Made by a program: the position numbers and the translations under genes. The notes under the pieces are model-generated. The model did not search any database. It was given only the letters and a program-made list of their open reading frames with translations, and was not told the origin of the DNA. A stretch of DNA of 64,000 nucleotides from Lentinula raphanica (Eukaryota; Basidiomycota; Agaricomycetes; Agaricales; Omphalotaceae): assembly GCA_027919835.1 (NCBI GenBank), contig JANVFP010000010.1, positions 930,001-994,000 of the forward strand, in the 5' to 3' direction. Position 1 is the first letter of the stretch; every line of letters starts with the position of its first letter. Below are positions 22,198-31,370 of this stretch, piece by piece.

Positions 22198-23351
22198 ATG
22201 GCCAACGGCGACCAACCACAAGACAATAATGTATGTATCGTCTGATTTCTTATTTCAGCCTGTCTCAAAAATTTTATCAGCCACCAATGGCTACTCAGAC
22301 GGTCAGGTCTGAGTACTGGAACTCTGGCAGAATCATTGTCTTGAGTGCAGTCAGCGTAAGTCAAAATAACAACCAACGACATGTACATGTTAATCCACAG
22401 TACTACTTTATTAGAACAACATTCCTTCCCAAATCCATCTTTTCAGAGAAAATGTTGATGTTCTCGGACGCTATTCCTCTGTTCTGAACGATTTATTGAA
22501 TATACCTACGAGCCCCGACTCTACTGAGGGGACAGAGGCCAACCCTATCGTGTTACCTAACACTATCTCTGCCGAGGCGTTTCGTACCTGTCTCAGGTTC
22601 TTTCATGGTCGGTATGTAGCATTTTTCTGATATATAACCTTTCACGTAGCACGCTACTGAACCATATTTTAGGGCCTTGACAGAATACAGAGCTACTCCC
22701 TCAAATATTCTGACTCTGCTGGAGTTGGGTTCTCTGTTTGAAATGGAGTCGGTTCTAGCTTTTGCAATCCCCAAACTCCCCTTGCTCAATCTCGACCCAG
22801 TCGAGGTACTACGCCTGGCTCAAATGTACCACGTTCGCCCTGGCGTGAAGTACTGGATCAAGGGCGCTATTGAACGGCTTCTTCCTAAGCGTCTGTCTCA
22901 CTACACGAAAGAGGAAGAACGAACAATAGGCAAAGCGTACCCTCTGATTGCTTGTACTCGCGAAGAACTGGATATCAGACGGAGGTATCTAGCAGTGAGG
23001 CCTTACACCCTGGTTAGCAGCACTGGCTCGACAAACCACGAGGAGACATGCCAGAAGGGGTGGAACTTTGGATGGTATCAGCATATTACACCGAATATAC
23101 TTCACCCAGAGAGACCACCACTTACATGGGATGGTCTTATCCAGCTTGTCGAACGCACAGATTTTAACCTCCTCAGGGACAGCTGCAAGAGAGCTACAGT
23201 CCAACAGATGCGCCTGTTCCATGACTTCCCCCATGTATCTCAAATCGTCAATCATCTGGTGGAGGACATTATCACTGTCTACAAAATCCAACGAGAAGAG
23301 CCCAAGGAAATTCCCAACTTGAATGAAGACACAGAGATCGAAGATGCTTAA
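22198..23351 (+). CDS. BTB/POZ-domain protein
   Basis: Begins MANGDQPQDNN, 78 bp from the divergent transposase start. Chaining exons (introns about 22231-22280, 22355-22418 and 22613-22673) gives PPMATQTVRSEYWNSGRIIV, then NNIPSQIHLFRENVDVLGRY, SSVLNDLLNIPTSPDSTEG and ISAEAFRTCLRFFHGRAL. This is the Agaricomycete BTB pattern in which an RVHR-like motif precedes the dimer helices. After it come an alpha-helical tail (ILTLLELGSLFEMESVLAFA) and a C-terminal part ending NEDTEIEDA. BTB domains dimerise and often act as CUL3 adaptors; partner and role here are unknown. It shares a short divergent promoter with the transposase. The exon-3 acceptor was chosen to keep the frame open and is the weakest joint. 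Confidence 0.72.
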
Positions 23352-23729
23352 TAATAATATCTGTGCGTTTGACCTCCTGCCTACCTAGCTCTGTGAATGG
23401 ATCTGACTATGGCTATAGACCCACTCGCTTACTCAACCTGCTCACTACGCTACCCTTTCATATCTGGAGTAAATTCGTAGCCTCCATACACTATCGAGCA
23501 CAGTATATAGAACTACTTAGCATATCAGGAGTCCTTTTAATAATAGTTACAATGTTGAATATCTATGAACTGGCATCTCCTCGTATCCTCTGATATCTGA
23601 TCCAACACATACGGTAAGCTGAGCTAGATGATAGGGTTGAGGGTTTCAGCTAGACGAGAAATACGACCCGAACGAGTGGTCATTTGAACGGGGTGTGTGT
23701 ATTGAACTCAAACGTTTTGACCAGCCGGG

Positions 23730-24481
23730 CTTGGTGAACGAGGCCTGAGACAATGCACTGGAGCGAGTTCGGAGAAGGTTGCCCTGATAGGGAAGATCTT
23801 ACAGGAGGCATCGTGGAGGGAAAGGCTGAACGATGTACGACAGGCTGCGGTCGCCGGGATCACCGCCACTCTCAAGACGTACAACATGGACATCAAAGAA
23901 ACGATGAAGGCGATGCAGGACGAGACGAAGGAGATGACGAAGAAGATGGAGGAGGTATCGGCAGGTATTAGATCAAGAGCGGTCCACGAACAGATGTGGC
24001 AGCAGGAGTAAGTAGCAGCAGAGAAAGTATTGCTGGCCCATGTGAGTGAGACTTTAGCGGAAGAGGCAAAGGTAGGAGTAGTGAAAACTGCGGTGTCGGC
24101 GACTTGGGGGTGGATAGGCATCATGTGGAGACTGAGCGTGGCCATGGCCATGGCAAAATTTTCAGTGGCAAGCTCTTGTAATGCAGAATTCACAGAGATA
24201 GACGAGGCAAAATCTTGTTGTCCAAAGGCAGAGGAGGTTGAGTCTCGGACAATGTTGATGGTGAAGCCTTGATATTGATCTCGGAAGGTCGTCCAGTAGG
24301 TTTTGGTTGAGACTAGGTAGAGGTTTTTGCAGTCTCCGAGTTCAGTATATCGCTTGAAGGCGTCTTGTCTCGAAATTTGATATTTGTTGATGAAAGGTAG
24401 TCGATCACTGAGCGGAATGCAGAATACAGCATGGTCATGAGAAGCCGGGATGTTGTGAGCATTTGCGTTGTCGTTGAGCAT
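23730..24481. pseudogene. Degenerate coding segment, identity unclear
   Basis: Both strands are open here. The plus strand reads SSEKVALIGKILQEASWRERLNDVRQ (shown in part) and DIKETMKAMQDETKEMTKKM (about 23770-24010), charged and coiled-coil-like, and looks like genuine old coding sequence before a stop at 24009. The minus strand has a 257-codon ORF (24481-23708) whose first half (DRLPFINKYQISRQDAFKRY) also looks protein-like. My reading is a junction of two decayed gene fragments. I cannot name a family. Confidence 0.35.
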
Positions 24482-24685
24482 TTGCGTTGTCGTTGAGCGT
24501 TTGCGTTGTCGTTGAGCGTTGAACGTTGTTGAACGTTGAATGTTGTTGAACGTTGAACTTGAACTTGAACGTTAACGTTGAACTTGAACGTTAACGTTGA
24601 ACTTGAACGTTGCGTTGAACGTTAACGTTCAACGTTCAACGTTCAACGTTGAGTGTTGAGTGTTGAAACGACTCAACGTTGAACT
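24458..24685. repeat. GTTGAACGTT-type simple array
   Basis: About 220 bp built from GTTGTCGTTGAGC, GTTGAACGTT, GAACTTGAACGTTAAC and CAACGTTCAACGTT units. Because AACGTT is self-complementary and unit order reverses near 24620, the array has strong hairpin potential. It ends the degenerate segment above. Confidence 0.8.
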
Positions 24686-24774
24686 ATTAGGAGACGAGGT
24701 CCGATTAGGCGCCGAAATAGCGCTATGTGAATTATTTTAAAACGCCGAATGGCAACAATAAACTCCCGCGGCCT

Positions 24775-24968
24775 CCTTTCTCAACAACCACCACCACCCT
24801 TCTCAACCACCACCACCCTTCTCAACCACCACCACCCTTCTTAACAACTACCACCACCCTTCTCAACCACCACCACCATCCTTCTCAACAACCACCACCA
24901 CCTCTGTCAACAACCACCACCACCTTTCTCAATAACTACCACCACCACCTTTCTCAACCACCACCACC
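24775..24968. repeat. CAACCACCACCACC microsatellite
   Basis: About 190 bp of CCACCACCACCCTTCTCAAC-like units directly before the ATG of the dioxygenase gene. It gives an artificial 98-codon ORF rich in Thr, His and Pro. It is probably the 5' UTR or promoter of that gene. Confidence 0.85.
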
Positions 24969-27221
24969 ATGGGGAAACACCGTTGGTACTGGGCCGTCTT
25001 GGCCATCCTCGCGCTGGAATTAGGTGAGTTTTACAGCTACACATACCTCCTAGGGCTACAGAGGTGCATTGGGTGGCAAAGCCGTCGATTCGGGGCCGTC
25101 TTGTTGGGGCGTAGAGCGTTCTCGCCAGGACGTCAACCCCAACAAAACACCCCACCTCGAACCGCGGTTTGACCCAACGCCTACCGGCATCCGCGCGCGC
25201 TATCAAACTCTTGATGTACAGCAGCTGAAAAAAATTTAGGTTTTGTTGCCGCAGTCGACGTACAGGTCATCACTCGGACGGTAAGTGCCTTCAAGAGCAA
25301 GTGATAAACCAGCCTAACGTTGGGGTCAGACTCGCTCTGGCCATGTCTTTGGCTTTATCTATGCCAGTGTTTCCTTACACTCCCGGATTATCCAAGCTCA
25401 AGAAGAAAATCAGCAAATTCCACTGGATTACGTAGATGCCTCCCAGGTCAATGTCCTGCTGCAAGAGACCCATGCATCCCAACCCATGACCGCTCACTCC
25501 TCCATGCTAGCCCCCCACCCTTCGACGTCAACCCCTCGCGGTTCGACGTCGACCCCTCGCGGTTTGACATCGACCCCTCGCGGTTTGACGTTGACCCCTC
25601 GCGGTTCGACGTCCGGTTCAACGTTGACCCCTCGCGCTTCGACGTCCGGTTCAACGTTGACCCCTCGCGCTTCGACGTCCGGTTCGACGTCGACCCCTCG
25701 CGCTTCGACGTCGACCCCTCACGATTCAAGGTCGACCCCTCACGATTCTTCCACGTCGACCCTTCCCAGTATGTTGGATTTAGATGGGGATGAAGACGAA
25801 GGCTACTCAGATGAGGAAGAGTCAGAAGATGAGGAGCCTGAGCGCGTATCGCGGAAGCGTAAACGCACAGTAGAAGACGACGAAAACTACGAGAACGAGC
25901 ACAAAGGCAAAGGCAAAGGCAAAGGGCGGCCTCAAAAACGTCCTCGTCTGGTGGCTCCTCCAACTCCAAAACGTTCACCAAGCCCCCATCGTGACCGCCG
26001 TAAGGTTCAGCGTTCAAACAAGAGGCGGGCTCGAAAGGGGGCCATTTATGGATCAACGTCGTCGGATCATCGAGCCCGCTTGGCAAAGTCAGCATCCGTT
26101 CTGGAGGCTGAATTTGACAGTGGCGATATCCTCAGGTTCACGTCGGGCTATCTAGGCCGCGAACGGGTCAAGAAGGAGGTCAAAGCGGAGCGGCGAATCT
26201 ATGAGCTGGAGGAGCTGGTTGGAGAGGATTCACTTTGGAAATTTCAAGTTCTTCGGGCAAACTTGGAGGATACGTAAGTGCCTACTAAACCTATGCTGGG
26301 CCTACATATTGACGAACAGGACCAGTGGACCAACGCTTATTGCAGATACCAATGGTCGGGTTTTCGCCTCACGTATCCCACCTCCGGCCGGGGACCCAAC
26401 GTATCATCAGTCGGCAGAGGAGGCAGCACAAGTCTTGGACGAATATCGTCCTCTTTTCTTCAAAGAGAACAAGCCACTTCCCCAGCATAGACGGGGGGAT
26501 TTTCCTGTGAAGGCCATGGGGATATCTTACGGTGGAGGACAAGAGGTATGTGTCCAATCCTACTTCAATTTACACTGTAAAGACCTTTGATTTTCAGGAG
26601 GCCAAGGAGCTGTACCAGTCAAACAAGGATCAAGAGCTTTTAAATCGCATTCGCGACATGGCTTGCTTCCAGCGTTTGGCAGGCCATGCATCTTCAGCCT
26701 TTTTAACATGGGCTCCTCGCCTCTATTTGTTCTATCAAACCTACATGAAAAAGCTCCAGGAAATGATCCCCTCTCTGTTGTTCAACTTCTGGAACAGCGT
26801 CTTTGCCTGCTGTACCCTGAATCTTGGGCCCACCACTACCACGGTTGAACATGTTGATCATATGAACTATGTCTATGGGTGGTGTGCCATCACGGCATTA
26901 GGCAACTTTGACTTTCGACTGGGAGGCCACCTCGTTTTATGGGATCTCAAACTGGTTGTGGAGGTTCCTCCTGGTTGGACAATGATGATACCATCTGCTT
27001 TCCTCCGGCACTCCAATACCAGTCTACAGCCTGGTGAAACTCGTTTTTCTCTAACACAGTACACTGCAGCAGGCCTCTTCAGAATCCTCGATGATGGAGG
27101 GGTGCCGCGAACCAAAATGACGCCGGAGCAACTGGCACATGCAGAACGAGAGCAGATTCAGCAAATTACAAACGCGTTGAATAAGTATTGCACACTGGAT
27201 GAGCTTTTAGCACAGGCATAG
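24969..27221 (+). CDS. TET/JBP-like 2OG-Fe(II) dioxygenase
   Basis: Homologue of enzymes that oxidise the methyl group of 5-methylcytosine or thymine in DNA. Exons: 24969-25023, 25255-25280, 25330-26273, 26320-26545, 26598-27221; all phases agree. It starts MGKHRWYWAVLAILALELVD. A low-complexity segment of STPRG repeats follows, then acidic (DLDGDEDEGYSDEEE) and basic (SRKRKR; GKGKGKGRPQKRPR) nuclear-type stretches. The C-terminal half is the catalytic core. GHASSAFLTWAPRLYLFYQ leads to the iron motif in TVEHVDHMNYVYGWCAITA (HxD), GGHLVLWDLKLVVEVPPGW, the distal His in PSAFLRHSN and the 2OG-binding Arg in GETRFSLTQY. All expected catalytic residues are present, so it is probably active. In mushrooms this family is expanded and linked to transposons; here it lies inside a TIR element. 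Confidence 0.8.
25512..25760. repeat. 21-bp coding minisatellite in the dioxygenase gene
   Basis: About a dozen units of TCGACGTCGACCCCTCGCGG and variants, some with a 9-bp insertion (GTCCGGTTC), encoding STSTPRG / STSGSTLTPRA. The frame is kept because units are multiples of three. All forward frames and the minus strand are open, giving several mirror ORFs that should be ignored. Confidence 0.85.
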
Positions 27222-27406
27222 CGTACATGGTGTATCGTGAAGTATATCGTTACCAAGCCAGACCCAGTGTACATATAATACAGTATTGCACAAAATCTGA
27301 TGTAAGACTATATCACATAAGCCAAAAAGCAACTGGTTTTAAATCGAGCGTGCTACCTTCAAAACATCCACCACGTTCACTATCATTAAACTACTAAATA
27401 CCTAGA

Positions 27407-29063
27407 ATGCTACGACCTGCAAGCAATAATCGTCGTCGAACCAGCCTACCACTCAAGTCAAAAAAGTCCAAAATTTCTAGGCAAAAGCCATTGGTGGTAA
27501 AACCCAAGTCGTCTTCCTCAGAGGATGAGCCCGTCGTAGAGGAAGAACCCGTAGTAGAGGACAAGCTTGACATGGAAGATGACTCTGACATGTCCGATAC
27601 TGTGAAAGCAGCGATCAGAGAGTTGACAGCAAAGGCTGGGACCTCCACAATCTCTGGTTCTGCTCTTGCAAGGGCTGTCAAACAATCATCCTCGTCAAAG
27701 CTGGAACAGGCCCACCAGGAGGCTAACAAGGGTTTTCGCCCAGTCACTCAAACTCGCCCGGGCACTCAAACTAGAACAAAGGGCAAAGCAAAGGCAAAAG
27801 CACCAGAGGTAAAGTCAATATTTGTGCTACGTTGATATTTCTTCTAACCATCTGAATAAGCCCACTGAGCGTCACGAAATCAGCTGTGTCGCTATTTATC
27901 CATATGGCGTTGAAGATGCCGTGAGTACATATGCCTGCGTATTTCTATCATACTGAGTTGTATGTTGTTAGGATTCAGACAATGATGACAGTGTGAAGGC
28001 ATTGTCCCGGCTCGAGGCCAGCATTGGCACCATTCGCAATCTGTGTGACATGGGACTTTGCATCGAGTCCACACCAGCTTCTCCTTTACATCTGGATCCT
28101 ACTTGGACCGTAAAGGAAGTAGACCGCCAGCTGGTGAAATGGCTTCCACTGCCAATGTCGTATCTCAACGAGGAGTCCATTTTTCGACCAGAGAAAAATC
28201 CAAGGTATCCAAAATACGACGGCAAAAATCGATTTCTTCCGGAGCTCTATCTATGCGAACGCGTACGGGGCAGTATCAAGCCATTATCTGGACCGAGTGT
28301 TATCTTCCCGAATGGCGAATTGCTCTGGCAAACTGCGGGTGACAACGGAAAGTCCGGGGTGTCAAGACGAAAGCTTATTTTTGGTAAGTTAACATTCGTC
28401 AATCCATAGGTTAAAGTAACACCGTTCTGTCCTCAGTTACACGAAAGCCAATGCCCAAGAAGACTCTCGATTTTTTTAGAGCAGTGGTACAAGAGGCAAA
28501 GAAGCACGATGTGTCCCTTCTTGCTGCGAAATACTTAGTCCGAGCCAGTCAGGAGGAGACTGACGATGATATGGACAATGACCACAGTCAAGGTAACGTC
28601 AAAGACCAAGTCAACAGCGATGAGGACGACAATGTGCCTACTGAAGTTGATTCAGACGCAGACAGTAAGCTTTCGAACGCCTTTAACGAGGAGAATTGAT
28701 CAGCTAAAGGTTTCTTACGCAGAGGTTGGTCCATCAAAGCCTGCAAAGCGCGTTCGACTGTTGGTCGGGGAAGAACCTGACCGGGAACCACCCAAGAAAA
28801 TCAGAAAATCTACCAGCAATTGCCGCAACCCAATCGTAGTATCGAGTGGAGACGATTCAGATACCAATAGTGTTACCGCAGGCTCCAGTTCTAGCCGGCT
28901 TCGTCTCCGTCCTCGTCCAATCCGTCCAGCTACTGCAGTGCCTCCAGCTCCTGCCGCTTTGGACGAACCAGCTCCTTCTCCTCCCAAACCGGATTTTCTA
29001 CGTTATTACATAGGGCCAGAGCCATCGCTCGAAAATCTTGACCCCTGGAATGGTATACCTTGA
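27407..29063 (+). CDS. Unrecognised nuclear-type protein next to the dioxygenase
   Basis: Starts MLRPASNNRRRTSLPLKSKK, 185 bp after the dioxygenase stop, same strand. Exons run to about 27809, 27861-27919, 27972-28384, 28439-28651 and 28717-29063, with introns of roughly 50-65 bp. A basic N-terminus is followed by an acidic run (EDEPVVEEEPVVEDK). The central part, VKALSRLEASIGTIRNLCDM to RPEKNPRYPKYDGKNRFLPE, looks folded. The C-terminus is acidic (TDDDMDNDHSQ), then basic (KPAKRVRLLV; PPKKIRKS), and ends DPWNGIP. No enzyme motif seen. The composition fits a chromatin- or DNA-associated protein, but that is inference. Its place in the TIR element suggests it is cargo or a transposition accessory. 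Confidence 0.65.
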
Positions 29064-29439
29064 TGTCTTGTCCCTTCATTTCTCCCGCATGTCTCTCTTA
29101 CAGCTGCTTCACTTATCCTACATTCCTGTCACTCATCTTGCCACTCATCTATTTGTTGAGCCTACATTACGTTCATAGATACGCTCCTTTTATCTCAACC
29201 CAGCTTCAATACTTATTAAATTTGGAATAATGCATCAATAGCACAACCCCTTAATTCTATACCTTCATCCCACATCTCTACCTCACCGTCTTTACCACCT
29301 ACCATTGATCTCTACCTCACCGTCTTTACTACCCACATTACTATTATATACACAGTCCCTACATGTTATACAACGTTGGTTTACTATGCTGATCTCACTG
29401 CCCTGAGGGTTTAAGTTGTGAAATAATCTTCAATAGATT

Positions 29440-29715
29440 GCTCTAAGTACTTGCTCTGGAGTGCGCTACTTGTTCTGGAACGCGCTACTTGTTCTGGAAC
29501 GCGCTACTTGTTCTGGAACGCGCTACTTGCTTTGGAGTGCGCTAGTTGTATGATGTGGAGTGCGCTTAGTGAATACTCAACGCGCAGCAATGCATGACTG
29601 CGCAAAAAAAATATACAAGCCAGAGTTCTGGCCAAAAAGGCGTTGAATTTGATAAGGATGAGGCGCTAAGTAGTATATGAGGTGCAAATAATAATAGTAT
29701 GAAAGGAACGTCATA
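29440..29715 (-). repeat. Right TIR of the large element, with subterminal array
   Basis: Reverse complement starts TATGACGTTCCTTTCATAC. It repeats the left-end landmarks, including about five units of the AGCGCACTCCAGAGCAAGT type; here several units read GCGCGTTCC instead of GCGCACTCC. Units on this side have diverged together from those on the left. Confidence 0.8.
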
Positions 29716-29721
29716 CCAGAT

Positions 29722-30242
29722 CATCGGAAAGCGCATCATGGACTTCGTACTGAGTACGGGCAATGCCACCCAAATGAGTGTCTGTTTGGCTGTGTTTGGC
29801 TTCCCTGCCAAATCCAAAATTTCATTGGCACACTCATATCAACGTTCATCAACTCATGCTGCAGCTTCAAGAAACCTCTGTGATACTTGTTTAGTGCTAA
29901 TACATGTATAATAATTACTGTTCTGGCTTCTCCTGAATGAACAAACACATTGTAAATGGATTTAGCTGTGAAAATGAAGGCCTCGCAGGTGGGCGCTTAA
30001 GCTTCGACTGCAAAATTTGCAAGTTTCAGTAATTGACATTTTACCTTTCATCAAAGCAAAGGATGGTCTTCAAACAAATTGTAGGACCTCAAGAAGCAGA
30101 AACTACAGGGATTCTTGGAAGTAGATTTTTTAATTATGAGGCTTAACATGTTGCTTTGCTGTGATTTATCACCACAATGAAAGTGTTCAATTTCATATGG
30201 ACCAAAAACAAAAATTCTAAAACCAAGAATCCCTTTAATTCC
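29722..30242. other. Right flank of the large element, no gene recognised
   Basis: Moderately AT-rich DNA after the right target duplication. I see no gene, RNA or repeat that I can support. Confidence 0.4.
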
Positions 30243-30704
30243 TCAAAAGAAACAACTTCTTCTGCAAGATTGAAAGATTTTATTAACATTTGAGGCCATA
30301 AAACTAAGATTAGTGTATGTCCCATGAACTGAGATATTATCAGTGGGAGACCAAACAATGGCAAACATCCGGCCTCTTTGTAGGCATTGCCCGTACTCAT
30401 TCGTACCGCGACTCGAAATCGAACTCTGGAAAGGCAAATCATAGCGCGCCATCATACTGGCCGCACTGCATTGTTTCCGGCGAAAACGCGTACATTGACG
30501 TTTCATCAACACCTCATCAGCATCCGTGGTCTCGTCAGCTATTAATCTTGGCCGTTTGGAAGGTGATCTGTCGTCCTCCAAAGGACGCTTCGCGTGTGTC
30601 GGTGGAGTTGGAAGTTGAAGCCATGGATAAGAAGGTCGGTATCTATCACCGTGTGAGGTACGCGCAGCACTGTTGTCCATCCTATAGGTGATTTTGCACC
30701 TCAT
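30243..30704 (-). CDS. Hypothetical small basic protein (doubtful)
   Basis: 153-codon ORF, with a likely better start at the internal Met of MDNSAARTSHGDRYRPSYPW. It has a nuclear-localisation-like stretch AKRPLEDDRSPSKRPR and a basic patch KRQCTRFRRKQ. No family recognised; the last 40 codons look random. It could be the 5' exon of a gene truncated by transposon activity on its right-hand (lower-coordinate) side. Confidence 0.3.
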   Translation of the reverse strand: MRCKITYRMDNSAARTSHGDRYRPSYPWLQLPTPPTHAKRPLEDDRSPSKRPRLIADETTDADEVLMKRQCTRFRRKQCSAASMMARYDLPFQSSISSRGTNEYGQCLQRGRMFAIVWSPTDNISVHGTYTNLSFMASNVNKIFQSCRRSCFF

Positions 30705-31370
30705 GCAACGTCTTGTACGCAGACATGGGCATTAAGCGATACTGTCAGAAATCTACAATCACTCATCAAGAATTGTGGGGAATCCATGGGACAGAAGCAG
30801 TATCACAGGAAAAGCATGGTGATGTGGTGGTACGTGTGCTTGAGATACATCTTCATGAAATATTCTCATAGAATTGCAGGGGTATTGTGGTAACGCCGCT
30901 AGAATTGTCACTGGGACATGTATTTGCAATCGACCAACAATGGCCTATAATCCTACATGATCATGCAACCCTCTTGCGAGACATTGCTGTAACCACAACC
31001 CATTGCGAGTCATTGCGATAATTCGGCCGGTTTAGCGATGCATTGGTTGTATCTTGCAAGATCGCAGATTGAGTTGGGGAGGAGCTTGGGCTGGGAAACA
31101 TGAGAGTTAACGTTAAAACGTTGACGTTGACTCAGTAGAGAGAAAACGCGTCCATCAACGGCGAAACGCCATTATCATTCTACCACGTGACCACGTATAA
31201 CGCCACTCATGGTCAAAACTAGGTAACTGATTTATTTCTTGACTTCTACACGGATCGTTTTACTACACGCTTCAAGATTGGTGTCTGAGTTCGACACTAC
31301 GCTGGCACATATATATCTATTGTCTGCGACCAGCTTCATCAGGAGGGGACGCTTCTAAAACCACAATTCT
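30705..31370. other. Intergenic, no gene recognised
   Basis: Contains a short GTTAACGTTAAAACGTTGACG run near 31105, similar in motif to the array at 24458, and nothing else I can support. Confidence 0.4.

Larger units (their letters stand above)
14217..29715. mobile_element. Large TIR transposon (15.5 kb; about 9.8 kb without nested LTR element) carrying a TET/JBP dioxygenase
   Basis: Both ends start TATGACGTTCC and are inverted repeats of roughly 270 bp (14217-14490 and 29440-29715), about 85% alike by eye. Both contain the same order of landmarks: TATTATTAT, GCGCCTCATCCTTATC, CAAATTCAAC, a TTTTTGG-C-AGAACTC block, ATTGCTGCGCG, CTCCACATCATACAACT, then arrays of AGCGCACTCCAGAACAAGT-like repeats. 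The outer flanks are the exact 6-bp duplication CCAGAT (14211-14216; 29716-29721). Inside are an integrase-type transposase (minus), a BTB protein, a degenerate segment, a TET/JBP-like dioxygenase and an unknown protein. A 5,656-bp LTR retrotransposon is nested in the transposase. The TIRs plus exact target duplication argue for one element rather than two solo insertions. Confidence 0.78.

Noticed and set aside
24727..25023. 98-codon Thr/His/Pro ORF
   Set aside because: Produced by the CCACCACC microsatellite; the true dioxygenase start lies within it in another frame.
25448..26095. 215-codon minus-strand ORF rich in EGSTSNR repeats
   Set aside because: Mirror of the 21-bp minisatellite in the dioxygenase gene; the plus frame splices into a recognisable catalytic core.
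14217..29715. Two independent MITE-like insertions in opposite orientation instead of one large element
   Set aside because: Each end has a target duplication only on its outer side and the two match exactly (CCAGAT); solo insertions would each have their own pair. Kept as the main alternative to test.
14217..29715. Polinton/Maverick identity (6-bp target duplication, integrase, about 15 kb)
   Set aside because: No protein-primed polymerase, packaging ATPase, protease or capsid genes, and the length is inflated by the nested retrotransposon.
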